Notes under the pieces: generated by a model
Databases searched by the model: none
What the model saw: only the letters and a program-made list of their open reading frames with translations
What the model was told of the DNA's origin: nothing
Origin: Archegozetes longisetosus
Lineage: Eukaryota; Arthropoda; Arachnida; Sarcoptiformes; Trhypochthoniidae
Length of the DNA stretch: 64,000 nucleotides
Direction of reading: 5' to 3'
Assembly: GCA_018873245.2 (NCBI GenBank)
Contig: JAEMBT020000002.1
Coordinates: forward strand, 11,716,001 to 11,780,000
Program-made: the position numbers and the translations under genes
Shown: positions 22,286-35,302 of the stretch, piece by piece
Numbering within the stretch: position 1 is the first letter of the stretch
Layout: each line of letters begins with the position of its first letter

Positions 22286-24912
22286 AGATGTTATTACAGC
22301 TAAATTCAGTGATTATTTGCAATATATGTATTGCTATTTGTAGTGGGCAGTGCTTAAGTAGTTCTGTCAGAAAAGCTATGAACAGTTATTGCATTTGCAT
22401 TTTTAAGTCTGCTTTGATTTTCTACTTTAACATGCATTATAAATATTTTGTTTGTATTAAATACTCGCCCATCTTGTGTTGTATTTAATTCTATGATGAA
22501 AGACATAACTGAATTGATATCTGATAATGCAAGCACTATAAGGTCGCAACAAGTCTTTAGTGACCAAAATTAGAAAATTAATCGTATATCAAATGAATGG
22601 TGGTCTAATTATTTCAAAAGATATGAAAAATACTTATGACCATGTCTCACAAAAGAAACAATAGATAATTAGCATGATCTGATTTAGATTAAACGAATAA
22701 TTATTGTTTTTAAACTTTGTACTCTTTGAAATAAACTTTAAACTTGAAATAGCATACAGTTTGTTTCCTTGAAATATGCCTAAATCCGGAACTATGAGCG
22801 ATATATCCGGATTAAAATTAAAGGTATTTTCATATAATACAAGTTAATACTTTTATTTATAGTTTAATAGTTCAAAAACCTCAATCAAAAACACCTAGAC
22901 TCTTAACATTTTTTATTATTAATAGTCATGTCAAAGTTTGTTTATTTTTAAGTATTCTTACAATGAATTGTGAAGCAAAGTATATTTTATCACCTAATAT
23001 TAATCAATCATATGATCAGAATGCTATGTTTTATCAATTTCATAACTTTGCCCCAAAAAGCATCATTTTTGGAATGTTGCAAACATATTTCAAGGAAACA
23101 AGCTGTACCGTCAACAGATAAAAGTTGTGTATTTTTCATCACTAAAAAGATGCAGAAAACTTGATAAACCTAAGGGCTCAACAGCTCATTCATATCTGTA
23201 TCATATTTACTGATATTAATCAATAAATGAATACTCAAAAGCTAGTTTGGAACTTTCATATAATAGACTCTAACTCATCTTTGTATTAAGTTAGTTGAGT
23301 CAATGCCACATCCGTACAAGAAGTGATAGCTCGAGAGGGCGGTCCAACTCATTATTAAGATTATTTAAATTGAGTCACAGTTGACTGTTGAGCTATTCTG
23401 ATTGAAATAGTTTGGTATATTTTATCAGTAACTTTCATTCTATGACTTATTGTTTTTCCTATGAATATCAAATAAGCTGACTTCAGCTACGAATAACATT
23501 ACTCATATTATGTTTTTTAATTACTGAGTAATGCTATAATCTGACGCTATAAACTTATAGTTTCAATTTCTGTCTCGTCCCTTTATCTTATGCAAACGCA
23601 TCTGAGATTAATCCTGGACTATGCATAACTTTTATCGATCAACTGTACATTGCAAATATAACTGAGTTTAGCTGTAAGGTAAACAGTTAGAACATGATCC
23701 GTATACATTCAACTCTCAATCATATTGAACATATGTATGTTATACACAAAAGTATACATCTAAAAATGCTTTATTTTCGGATTTGACAGTACGCTATTTG
23801 ATTTTGACTGTATTCTATCCTGCAATAATTAAAATTTACTGCCTTATCCTGAGAACACACTTAAGGGTTAACTGAAACTTGAGAGATAGTTGAGGGACAG
23901 TTGAGCATTCAAGAAACTATTCATAGAAACAAACGTTGACACCAGCCCCAACATCAGAGGATATAGTTCGTGCTATCCCTCATACCCTGAAGTGCCAGGT
24001 TGATCCTTAGATACCTGACACTCAAAAATTTAATCAAGGCACCGTCTCAGAATTCAACAGCTAGTGTCAAAAATTTTCGCAGATCATACTCACTTAATAT
24101 GCTTTGATTTTTCATTTGTTGCAAGTTTTCATTCAATGCGAACGTCAAATTTAAGTGCAGCATAAGTTTAAACCTAATTAATAGACTAACAAAAGACCGA
24201 ACATTTGTGCGGAATAACAAATTTAAAATAATTTATTTTTCTAAAAATACTTTTGACAAAATTAATGCATTTGATTATCACAGTTTAATATAAAGGTTTA
24301 AACTCTTAGGTATTTCATACCTGTATGTGAAACTTATACAAAATTAATGTGAATCTTCTCTATCATTAAAAATTACTGAGTTGTATATTAGGCGTTCACT
24401 ATAAATTGTCTGTCTCATTTGTAATTAAATAAGATTACAAAAACATATTTCAACAACTCTAATCCACATTCACTCATAAGATAACTTTACAATCTTAATA
24501 TTGACTTTCATTCACTTTATCTCTTATGAGTAATTTTATCGCTTACGAATAATTTCACAAAATTGTGCTTAAATAAACAGATTATCCCTACATATTAAAA
24601 ATTTAATAACAATAGTGGTAATTTGACCATAACTAGACACTATTTCTGTTGTTTATATTCCTTATCGATGATTCTTATAGAAAAAAGTGCGAAATCAGAC
24701 TCTCAACCATTCGCATTATTTATAAATGTTTATCAGAATGACTGAAGCAAGAAGTTATACAATGCTTTTATAGTTCGTTTTATAGCGAACATCTGATGTA
24801 TTTGAAGAGTGATGCGAAAATATGGCAATTTATTTCTCAAATTTACAAAAATATTAAGATTTGATGAATAATTTAAAAATAAAGTTTGAGCCTCATTATA
24901 ACAATTTAAAAT
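22286..24912. other. Intergenic, no gene recognised
   Basis: AT-rich sequence with no supported open frame, RNA gene or clear repeat. Its right part is downstream of the minus-strand gene at 24913. Confidence 0.5.
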
Positions 24913-25314
24913 TCAGCAGTTACTGCTACCGACATCGTTTTGAACTGAAGTAATTTGTTGATTGCTTAAATTGAGAGCATGGTTATTAGTTCCATTCGTT
25001 TGACGGTTAGGTCTATTTAATCGTCTCATTTCAACGTTTTCTTTAGCTTTAAGAGCTTCTGCTTCCCATATCTTCCTCACTTTTATTACGTAATAAAATA
25101 ACAGAATAAGTACAACAAAAGTTATTAAAGCGATGGCAATTATAGTCCAATACAGAGGATAGTTAATAATATCTCCTTCTTTACATTTCACTATAAACTC
25201 GTCACACAATCCCAATGTTACATATACGGCCAACAGTAAATTGACAATACAGACTACAGTTAATATTGAGAACACAATATACCAACGCGTATTAGTTAGA
25301 ATAATCAATGGCAT
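24913..25314 (-). CDS. Small two-TM membrane protein (2TM-1)
   Basis: Single open exon of 133 residues from the ATG at 25314 (the frame is open a few codons further but with no ATG). TM1 spans about residues 11-34 (WYIVFSILTVVCIVNLLLAV), a loop of about 20 residues holds two cysteines (C37, C44) that could form a disulfide, and TM2 spans about 55-78. A basic, charged stretch KVRKIWEAEALKAK follows, then an Asn-rich hydrophilic tail. No signal peptide is separate from TM1. Family unknown. It differs from its neighbours in having few glycines in the membrane segments, so it is the least certain member of the local 2-TM group. An upstream 5' exon cannot be excluded. Confidence 0.6.
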   Translation of the reverse strand: MPLIILTNTRWYIVFSILTVVCIVNLLLAVYVTLGLCDEFIVKCKEGDIINYPLYWTIIAIALITFVVLILLFYYVIKVRKIWEAEALKAKENVEMRRLNRPNRQTNGTNNHALNLSNQQITSVQNDVGSSNC

Positions 25315-25605
25315 TCTCTCATCACTCAAACGTTTCCGTTTTTTAAAACAAAAAATCTAATAAAAACTTAATACGATCGCTTATTTAATGCATTGTATTG
25401 AAAATACTAAGGTTTCTCAGCACTCAATTTATCAAATGCTACAGTAATATAACACCTAATGCGTTTGCTTTGGAAACCAATGCGATAATCACTATAGCGG
25501 TTATCTGGCACCTAAATTTATTGTTATATTACTAGTGGTATACATTCTAATTTCCTAATAAGGGCATAACCATAAGTTTCTAAAGAGTTCTTAGGAGAAC
25601 TATTT

Positions 25606-26211
25606 TCATTTATTGCCAGAATCGACTGTTGATAACGGAGCGGTCGGTCGTATAACAATCAATTGTTGAGGAACTGTTGAAAAATTTGGATTATGTGAGG
25701 GCTGTATTGGATAGAATGACTCCTGTCCTATTGTAGGCGTAGAAGTGCTACAACGTGTTTGTAAGATATCAAAATTGCTATTATTAGGCGTTACACTCGC
25801 GTTTGTGAAAACAGGATATGAGTAACCAAAAGACATGAGTGGAGCAGGAGGATAATTGGTATTTGATCGTTGCATAATATGAACGCGTTTCTTACCCCAT
25901 CGAATCGCAAATACAAATACAGAAACCGCAATCGTTATCAATAAGCAGCCAAAACAAATGAGAGCAATGCCAACCGCGTGAAATGCACTCTCATCGAGTG
26001 ATGCTCTTGTAACGACTCCCAACAAACCGGTCACTACTAATCCAAATCCAGCCACTAATAAACATATACTCAAATGGGTTGCTGTGAAAACACCTAAGAA
26101 TTTGGCGTTTTTATCTGAAAAGCTAAGTCCAGGGGCAATATACGGTTGGGGTGGAAAGTGTATAAATGAATGAGGACAAGGGTTTATATTTGAACTCGTA
26201 TTCGATTCCAT
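25606..26211 (-). CDS. Small two-TM membrane protein (2TM-2)
   Basis: Open frame of 201 residues starting MESNTSS at a clear ATG. A 45-residue N-terminus with PPQPY is followed by TM1 (about 46-68, CLLVAGFGLVVTGLLGVV), a short acidic loop (about 69-79) and TM2 (about 80-104, GIALICFGCLLITIAVSVFV), then RWGKKR, a positive cluster that fits a cytosolic C-terminus. The tail is rich in Ser, Pro and Asn and has PPAPL. The spaced glycines in both membrane segments resemble the proteins encoded at 27346, 39269, 40341, 43343 and 51935. It lies about 290 bp upstream of 2TM-1 in the same orientation. Function unknown. Confidence 0.7.
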   Translation of the reverse strand: MESNTSSNINPCPHSFIHFPPQPYIAPGLSFSDKNAKFLGVFTATHLSICLLVAGFGLVVTGLLGVVTRASLDESAFHAVGIALICFGCLLITIAVSVFVFAIRWGKKRVHIMQRSNTNYPPAPLMSFGYSYPVFTNASVTPNNSNFDILQTRCSTSTPTIGQESFYPIQPSHNPNFSTVPQQLIVIRPTAPLSTVDSGNK

Positions 26212-27345
26212 AATAACTTTCGCGATAATAAATATGGAATATCAACGAATATTCTTATATTGAAACTCCAATGATTAATCTCATTAAAACAAGAACTTTC
26301 ATTATCGTATTTATTCCTATTAAAGTTACTGACATTTATTATGGCTTTATATAAAATGACAACTTTTTTCATTACACACTAGACTTACCTAATCCTTAGT
26401 AATTGAATTTTCGTATGATTATTAAATCAATAAATTATAACCATTTGCAAACTTAGGTAAAGATATTACATTTGTGTGTTTGTGTTGCTGTTTTCGTAAA
26501 AACTAATAAGTTTATACAAATTGATCTGAATTTTTGTCAGTATAATCAATAATTTCTTAAGGATTATTCGGTAGCCTTATTTTAACCACAATTTTTTTGA
26601 AGTTCTTACGAATAGATAATACTCGTACTGGTTTTGCCTTAACATTTGCTTATTAAATGTAATACAATTCAATAGAAAAGTTCAAGACATGATTTCCTTG
26701 GAAACGACATTGAATTTGTGACATTATTTCATCAATTCATATAATGCATTGTTTGTCAGAGCGAGTCTATATTGAACTGTAAGCTAATGATTATGTGATC
26801 AAAATAATGAAAAACACAAAAGTGTCAAATGACTGCTGGCTATCAAACTGACTTTTGATAAACAAAACCTAGTTTCACTCATCCTATACTTTTAAAAATA
26901 GATTGCGCCCAATAATGCAATTAATTTGAAACTCTTTTTAGATATGATATGTTGCAAATATCAATAATTAATTCGTGGAAAATTGACACACCGAACCATA
27001 AAACTCTGAATGCCCTCAAACTTGTGAATCATCAGAGAGCAAAAATGAATGAGTTCATAATTTATTTGAACTAAATTTAAACAATAAACTTTAATAATAC
27101 CGGTCATTCAACATAACGTACAACAGTCTTAATGATTGTGAAACTGCTATCGATGTTTTCAATTTGTAAGAATAGGACAAATTTTGATTAAAACTTCGTC
27201 ATATATTTAATAAATTGCTTTATCCCTTTTAAAAAATGAAGTTCCATCAATAGCATAGTAAATAAAACAAATACAGCAATTAAGTAAAACGACAATCATT
27301 TGCATTTATGATCCTGTTATGAATGTCTATAAACTTATGAAAAGT

Positions 27346-28098
27346 TCAAAGAAACTCATCTCTGCTGGCAATACATTCAATGTTATACTGTTTATCAAGT
27401 AATGAAGATTTATTACTTGTTGACTCTGACATATCAACATTTATATATTCCTGTAGTTGACCACAAATTTTATAGCCATCATCAAAATAATTGACATCAT
27501 AACCATGAGACATATCAATCATGTCATTTTGGGTACTACTATAAAGAGGAGTTTGAATTAAAACAGTTGTCCTCACAAAACGTTCAGTATTCAAAGTTTT
27601 AGTATTATTTCGGTCATCATTTTTGTTGATTAAGTCTAAGAATAAACTCGATGGTGATGTTGACCTCATTTTATTGTTCATTTGCGTCGATTCAATATTA
27701 GAACCAAATTGAGGCAATTCAATGAAACCACTTTCAGTTTCATTATTTTTTATGTCGTTTACATTTACTTTTATCGTTGAAAGACGAGAAATTGTTGGTC
27801 TGTCAAAAGCCGATCTGTAGGCAACAACACCCAATATTATACCAATTACTACAAGAATAGCACCAGTTACCAATAGAATGGGTCCGATTATCTTCAATGG
27901 GTCCAAAAGATCTAAAACTTCTTGGGAATTATCGAAACGAAGAATAATTCTTGGTCTGAATGCCATTATTGTTACTATAACTCCAGCGATTAGGTTACAA
28001 ATGCCAAACAATGAAAAGCAGACAACAAAAACCGCCGCCATTAGCAAAGCGTTAATTACATTGCCATCAGTTACTCTCAAACCAAATCCAGAGATCAT
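27346..28098 (-). CDS. Small two-TM membrane protein (2TM-3), long cytosolic tail
   Basis: Open frame of 250 residues from ATG 28098 with an in-frame stop just upstream. TM1 is about 24-47 (VVCFSLFGICNLIAGVIV), the loop about 48-69 contains RPR and a leucine/aspartate stretch, TM2 is about 70-94 (GPILLVTGAILVVIGIILGV) with a glycine every seven or eight residues, then YR. The remaining 155 residues are hydrophilic, rich in Asn, Ser and Asp, with a tyrosine-rich part near the end (GYDVNYFDDGYKIC). Such a tail could bind adaptors, but this is inference. Third minus-strand member of the local 2-TM group; family unknown. Confidence 0.68.
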   Translation of the reverse strand: MISGFGLRVTDGNVINALLMAAVFVVCFSLFGICNLIAGVIVTIMAFRPRIILRFDNSQEVLDLLDPLKIIGPILLVTGAILVVIGIILGVVAYRSAFDRPTISRLSTIKVNVNDIKNNETESGFIELPQFGSNIESTQMNNKMRSTSPSSLFLDLINKNDDRNNTKTLNTERFVRTTVLIQTPLYSSTQNDMIDMSHGYDVNYFDDGYKICGQLQEYINVDMSESTSNKSSLLDKQYNIECIASRDEFL

Positions 28099-29621
28099 AT
28101 CTCATGATATCTTTTAGATCTCGACATTTCTTATATCAAAGTAGAGACGACTTTTAGGCAACTTTAGAGAAGTCCTATTTGGCCGATCATCAACTCCAGA
28201 AATAACACTCTATTGCAAAGCTTTCATTTCTTTAATCAAATTGTTTCTAAAGAAACCAAAAACTTATTTAAGCAAATGATGTACCGTTTAAACTATCACT
28301 AAAATTATCAAATAAGATAAAAGTTACGACTAAATCAGTTTTACATCAAATTATCATTTGAAGTAACTAGAAATTTCTAAAGATCTAAAGACATTTGTGT
28401 TAAAGCTAGTTTACATTCAAATCAAATCAATCACATTAAAGATTAAAAATGTTGAATTTAACTTTTAATTCAAGTCATAATAGCTTTATAAAAAAAGTTA
28501 GTCTTACTTCAGTTCTTGACTCAAACAATTGAAGATCACTTTACGCAAAGAGCAAAACACTATCTGGATTTCTTCTTCAACTTGTTGTGTCGGTATCGAT
28601 CAGACGGGGCTAGAGCTTCGGTCTGATGAGCAATAACTTGGGTTCACTATCAGTATGTTTTACACTAATAAGTTATATCAATGTTTCATTTGTTATGCTT
28701 TGATTCGGCGTAACTCTTATACAGTACCTCTTTATTTACTATGTATACTTATCCTAACCAGATATCTTTGTTCGTAAACTTCTAACTTAGAACTTAGTCC
28801 ACCAAAAGTTAAGCATAATTTAAATTGAATCATTTGTTTGTGATAGCTTCTAGTTTTACTGTTAACCTCTGGTAAATTAAGTAAAGACATGTTGATTTTC
28901 GTCTAAAATTGACATAAATTTAATCAATAAATCTATACTTTTTATTAAGCATAAGACAAATTTTGACAATTCAAGAAACTTACAAAATTTATTGAATTTA
29001 AATCAAATTTTGACCATTAGCCACAGACTTCACAATTTTCTATTATTTGCGAGATTATCGAACAAAATCTTAATTGACAGCGAATTGCGCAATGTAATTG
29101 AACAATAATTAAACATTTAGCGATTTATGAAATACGAAATTTGCTATAAATTAAAAGCTTGCCTCAACTACAATTATTGTTCGAAAAAAATATGCAAACT
29201 TTGGCTCATTTTTAATAGAAAAACTAGAGATATCAATAGTTACACAGCTCAAAGCAATTCATTTCAAAGTTTTAACTTTCAATTAAGGTAAGCAATAGTC
29301 AGCCAAATTTGACCAGTACAACATTTACTAAGTCCATCATTTAATTAAAGAGATCGAAATATAAGATGAAATCACATTTATGTTCTCAATCAATTTGAGA
29401 GCAGTTTCAACAATTAATATACTATTATTCATGATTCAACTTCAACATTAAATGAGCAAATCTGAATTATCACAGATAACAAGAGTGTTTATTAAAAAAA
29501 AATTATATGAAAAAATGAATAGTATTACTTCGAACTAAAACGTAGAAAAATTTTGATCAGATAATGAGGTTTTTTGTAGAACCAAAATGACTCAGATCGA
29601 AATAACGAGTTTAGGGTAGAA
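28099..29621. other. Intergenic, no gene recognised
   Basis: AT-rich, no supported feature. A weak tRNA-like stretch near 28590-28655 was considered and rejected. Confidence 0.5.
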
Positions 29622-31258
29622 TTAACTTAAATGCTTAAATTTGTATTTCACGTTATAATATCTAACTGTTTTATTCCAAAGCGCATAAATTGTCCGAAGA
29701 TCACTGTCTGGATGTCCGAAAAGAGGTGGTATTGAGAGCTCATCGCTTGAAAGCCACATTTCTATATCATTATCACCGATAGCTAGTTTAGTGCTGAAGT
29801 CGACGTGAGTCAGGCCTAAATGTCGAGCCAAAACACCTGATATGTAGACGTCATCGACCCAAAAGAATGGGAACTGTCTCGAAGATGTATATAGCTTGAA
29901 AACAACATCAGGAGACATGAGAATCCCCCAACCAGAACAATATGGTGGATAGTACTTATCAGGATATTCCTTAATATCAAAATCAATTAATCAGCATTTT
30001 CATTAAAGTATAGGTCAGTCAAAGGTTTAGCAAGATAAAATGATCTTCTTAGTGTCTCTAGTCTTAAACAATCAGCTTCAACTGAAACTAGGGTGCAGTG
30101 CGCAACAACAATAAGAAAACTGAAATCTAAACATTTGGTAATTGTACAATAAAATTCAGATATCTACCCTTTCGGAATACACAATAAAACCTCGGATTTG
30201 AAATCCTGAATTCGAAACATGTTTGCAAGGACTGATTCTTTTAAAGACAAGTCTAATTCACTCTAAATAGTGTTTGTCTGATGATTTTTTAGTATATAGA
30301 ATTACTATTAATAATTGGATTGCCATTTTCTAGACTTAAGTCGAATTGAATGTTGACCTTAATCTAAAATCTAATTGACTGACCACTCAATGACCTCATG
30401 ATAGACACCTTACACCCCCTAAAGATTACGTAACTTCGACTTTTACCGTATAATCATTTAGCGCTTTGAAAAGTTATGCAATTAACAAGAAGATCAAGGA
30501 TCGAAAGTAATTAAAGATATATAAACTCAAACCTGAAACGTAACTCTCCATTTACTTCTTTGACTTCTTTTTGGGTATGGATTTCTGATGACATAACAGT
30601 TAATTAGGTTTTTTGGCGGATAAGTGTTGCCGAAGTTTCCTTTTAAATAAAATATCAATTGGAAGATATCAACAAAAATATCGTCATCAGTCTTAAACAC
30701 ATATTTGGCATTTTTGCAGAAATAGACGACCCACTTTAAACCCATTAGATGCTTATAAGTTAGATTCCTATAGTTATCCATAAAGTTTCCCTGAACTAAA
30801 TCATTGAATTGTTCGTTTTCTTTGATTAGACGTCTTTGGACGGAAGTGTCATTGACTTGACCGACAAGAAATACAACTCTCATTTTGCTTCCTATTAAAT
30901 TATTTTCATTACCCCAAGTCGTACGTATAGCCAACCGCTTATCGAAATTGTTTGGAGCGCTGTGAACGAACACCACTAGAAATAAGTGACTGTCGTTATG
31001 AGATTCTATTTGACAGCGTTTGCTATTAATGATGTAACGAAAGTCAGTTATATTGATCAGTGTCGTCAAGTCATCGGGACTCAAGCTGGACATATCGTAT
31101 GGATTTATAGACCAATTGTTGGTTTGCATTTTGTATGTTTGAAACTTGTTTGGAAGCGGAGTACCATTTGAAAGCCAATAAATATTTATCAACAAAATAT
31201 TAACGACAGCAACAAAAAGCAAAAAGCCAAATAAAAAGGTCTTCATTGGCCTTCTCAT
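29622..31258 (-). CDS. Beta-1,3-galactosyltransferase-like protein (GT31)
   Basis: Golgi type II membrane glycosyltransferase expected to transfer Gal (or GlcNAc/GalNAc) from a UDP-sugar in beta-1,3 linkage. Two exons: 31258-30533 and 29969-29622, joined CAG/GAA in phase 0; 357 residues, a normal length. Signal anchor at about 8-28 after MRRPMK. GT31 signatures in order: RLAIRTTWGN (108-117), MRVVFLVGQ, DNYRNLTYKHLMGLKW, the metal-binding FKTDDDIFVD (DDD at 191-193), YPPYCSGWGILMS just after the splice, and VDDVYISGVLA (about 280-290), where the family usually has EDV. Asn-x-Ser/Thr sites lie in the stem. Acceptor specificity cannot be read from sequence. The nearest neighbour, in the opposite orientation, is CASD1, another Golgi glycan-modifying enzyme. 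Confidence 0.92.
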
Positions 31259-31361
31259 TCAATAGTCCAACTCGCACAACCTATAGGTAAGAACAGATTC
31301 TGTTTCAAAATCATCAAATATATCGATCAATTATTTGAAGACAAAATAAAAGTAAAGCTTA

Positions 31362-31799
31362 CTAGGGAAGGGTGCGATCTGAGGAAGTCAGATCAACATA
31401 TTTTTCATTGAGCATTAACCTGTCACAATAAGATTGACCAAAACTCACAAATTCGTGCTTATGAGCTATCGTTTGTCCGCAATCGGTAATTTAAAATGCA
31501 ATCCTTAGCATTGCTTTGTATGGCAGCAAAGTTTAATGTAATGCCTTTGCTTTATGCCATAGAAAGTTGGCTTCACTGTTCAGTTTAATGCTTGTCAATG
31601 CATTCAATGTATATGAGTAGCAATGGGCATTACTGCCATACGAGGCAATGCTAGAGATTGCATTTTATATTGCCAATTGCGGATAAACAAGAGTTCATAA
31701 GCACGAATTTGTGAGTTTTGGTCAACCTTATTGTGACATAGATTAATGCTCAATGAAAAATATGTTGATCTGACTTCCTCAGATCGCACCCTTCCCTAG
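31362..31799. mobile_element. 438-bp MITE with long terminal inverted repeats
   Basis: Ends are CTAGGGAAGGGTGCGATCTG and its reverse complement; the inverted arms extend about 130-150 bp (through ACTCACAAATTCGTGCTTAT). TTA flanks both sides (31359-31361 and 31800-31802), a three-base target duplication as made by PIF/Harbinger elements. The middle has GCAATG/CATTGC-type palindromic words. No coding sequence. It lies about 100 bp upstream of the galactosyltransferase start codon. Confidence 0.85.
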
Positions 31800-31802
31800 T
31801 TA

Positions 31803-34800
31803 GTTGATTCACTTTTCCTGTGTATGTGTAGTCTTTTGTAGTAATACTTATGTAGTGTCAGTCAAAACTGTTTTCAATAATCTAGGTATATATGAACTTA
31901 AGAAATCAGAACAGACTTAAAAGTAGAAATAGTGATACATCGGAAAAGTCAAGTCAATTTAATAGTCAATTTTGGAGAACAAACTGATTTTCAAACTTTT
32001 CCAACTAATTGAAAACATGAACATGTTTATGACAACAATTTTTGATCGATTCAATGTAACTTGCCCAAAATATAATATCAAATACAATGTACAAATATAA
32101 TATCAAATATCCACTCTTGAAAAGTGCAGTTTGCAAAAAACACATCAGATCAAATAAAGACAATGAATAGATAAGATTTTTTTAAAAATTGAAGTTGGCT
32201 CACTAATAGTTGCAGTAAATTGAGAGAAACTTCAGTTTTAACAACTGTAATGTTGCAAAAGTTCTGTAAAACAAACAGTAGTGAAGCGAATGATAATTTA
32301 AGAATTTTGTTTAAATAAATAAACTCAATACGTGGTTCTCAACGTATTGCAATATTCTTCAACATCGGGTCGAGTCAACACTTGATAAAACTCAATCGAA
32401 ACATCAATATGAAGTTTGCGTTTCAAATGCAAATTTATAAGCATTCACGCTATCAAATAATCATTAGATCTTAAGTTTCATCAATTATTAGGTCATTTTT
32501 ACAGCCTATCCCCGATTTCGGTAACACAGTTAAAGGTAAGTTTGGACTTTTGCAACTCATTTTAAAAGCAATCACTGCTTCCATTAGATCTGTAATATTA
32601 AACATTTGGGATTATGGCAACAAAGGTTTTAGTAAAAAGCTCGAACTATCACTAGATTTGAGTGCACTCATAGCTTTATCAATACCTCGACTTTGGTAAA
32701 TCCAGATTCAAAACTAGAAACTTAACTTCGCAAATTTTCTATTTTAAGCTTTCCTTAATAAGTTTCATCTTATCTCAAGAGAAACGTTGAGTCATTTAAT
32801 AAGTTAGCTGAAATTCACTTTAAAATAGCTAATATTAAGGACTAAAGCCCTTATGATTGAGGAAAAATGTTTTGCCATATTCGGATTTTGGCAACATTTG
32901 GTAGCGTCGAAGGGTTGCCAAAATTGAGGTTAGACCGTACAGTCACTTTACTTTTGCTGTAGTTTAGTAGAATTTTCTTACCGACTATCAACCAAAGCGG
33001 TTGTTGTGAGTAGGTTTGATGGTTCAAAATGATCTTCAAAATCTATATGAAATTATTAAAATGTGTGATGTACCAGCCACTTTTCCTATCAGGTTGTGAT
33101 CAAATCACTTTTACTTTACTCACACAGGACATTATGAAATGAGTTCTGCTTAAGTCTCTATCTTCCTGCCATCATAAATGTGCTCAACTTTTATATCTAG
33201 GAAATTGCTAAAGCAATCCAATATTGAAGACAACATTTAATGCAATGTGACCTGAACATAAAATGAAATGACTCTGTGTCAACTCAATGCTTGCTATTAC
33301 AAACAATATTCACTATAAAGAACTGAGTCGAGACCGTCAATTCGTAGCGAGTAATTCATTTATGAATAATTGAATAACTTCTTTTTATAACTTTCTTCTT
33401 CATTGCATCTCATATGACAGCTTTTGCTTATTTTGCACGCTCTGAGCGCGTTTGTACAAATACTTTGGCCTATCGTTTAGTAAACATAAACCAAAATTAG
33501 TTCGTATAAATATTGAAATAATATATTCCTATTCTCAGTCTAACCTTAACTGAAAAATATTTACGTCTGCAAAGTTAAGCTCGAGATAAGACATTTTTCT
33601 ATCTAACATTTAGTCGCATAAAGTTTTGCATTCAGTATTAAAATTTAAAATTGTCTTTATCCGAGTGATATATTATTCGTTTCAAATGTTTCATTCGTTT
33701 ATAGACATAGAATCGATGCAAAAACGTGCTCATAAATAATAATTTTAAAAGATCAGGCTTAGGTTCAAGTGCAATAATCGATTTTTTTGATCATTGCTTT
33801 ATCATAAATGAGTTCAATACTTTGCAAATACTATACTTCCCAAGGAATACTATTTTCAACAGATCCAAACAATTCATTCAATCAAATTGTTTTTAAGTTA
33901 ATAGAAATACCCCAAATCTAAAACTTAATTTTCCGCTCAGCATCAAAATTAAGAATTGTCTAATTTTATAAATATAGATGAATAAAACAAAGACTCACAC
34001 GAATTAATTAAATGTTTAGTTAAATGCAAATGCTATCAACTCTTATAATTTTGTTTTAATGCTATTTCAAATGATATGATATCTCTGGTTTCGGAGAAGG
34101 AGGAATGCGATCGCATTTCACTAAGTCTAAAGAGTTAAAACTAATAATTAATGAATTGCGACCAGTGATTGAGGCAATCATCAATTGAATCGATTTGTTT
34201 GAATCGGTCATAAAACATGTATTGCTGCAAATCATGATCACATTGAAAACATTGTCATCAGTAGTCTTACCAAAATACTAATCAAATAAATGATCCAAAA
34301 TATCATATGACATTATTACTGAAATAGTTATTGATCATTATTTGCATCTCATCAATGAGACTTAGATGTAAAGCAAAAGTTATAATTTAATTGATTTAAT
34401 ACGTACTCATATTTTGTTAAATTTGATTCACTACTTAGCAATAGATTTATCGAAACACTAATTGCATTAAGACAATTATTAATTACTACAATTCATATAA
34501 ATCAGAGCAAACTATTGACACTTTCTGCAATCATGTTAATTATAATTGATTTAATATTTCAATTCAAATATTGATCTAATTTTTCAATAATATTTGATAT
34601 TAGTTCAAATTGACTTCATTTCCTCACATGTCATTTTCACTTTGAACCACATTTATAAACATACCATAGCTCTGATCAAATTTGATACTATTTTATATGA
34701 ACAAACGATGACGATCACGGATTAAAAGAACACAAATTTCTGCATACTTTCATTCCATTTTCAGTTCACTTTAAACTTTCGGCCAAAATTCCTCATATTT

Positions 34801-35302
34801 CTAAGGAAATCGCTATTTAATTTGAATAAAAATTTTAGATAATTTTCAGCCAATCATTTATTTCATTTGTTGGTTAGCTTAAGAGACTTTAGTTGAAAAG
34901 AAAATGAAGATTTCTTTACTTTTTGGCGGTTTATCTTACATATTATGGATTTTCAACACAGATATGACGTAATTTATGTTTTAAAATCCGCTTTCCGTTT
35001 AAATAGTCACAAACAGTCTGAATCTCAACAATTTATTAACTATTAGTTTGTTTTATTAACAGCTATTCTCCAAGAGTAATCAAATTTGAATAGATTGAAT
35101 TTATACCATCCTGATAGTCGTATTGAAGATATGCTTGAAAAAGAAATGAAATATATTTACTTATTTTTAGTTAATTGTACTCTTAGTTCTGATTATCAAA
35201 AGTGATTGTCAGATGTTTTTCATTATCATTATTATTAAGATAGTCATCAGTCATACTATAGATTATTGTTGAAATTAAGTTGAGACAAACGAATTAGAAG
35301 CT
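31803..35302. other. Intergenic, divergent flank of galactosyltransferase and CASD1
   Basis: 3.5 kb of AT-rich DNA between two divergently oriented genes. No coding sequence, RNA gene or clear repeat was recognised; regulatory elements of both genes are presumably here but none could be pointed out. Confidence 0.5.

Noticed and set aside
22273..22488. Hydrophobic open frame resembling a small membrane protein
   Set aside because: Overlaps the edge of the foldback element and lacks the glycine-spaced TM plan; likely chance.
28586..28655. tRNA-like stretch (GGGTTCACTATC as a B-box-like word)
   Set aside because: The B-box match is poor, and neither acceptor nor T stem pairs; at most a decayed SINE head.
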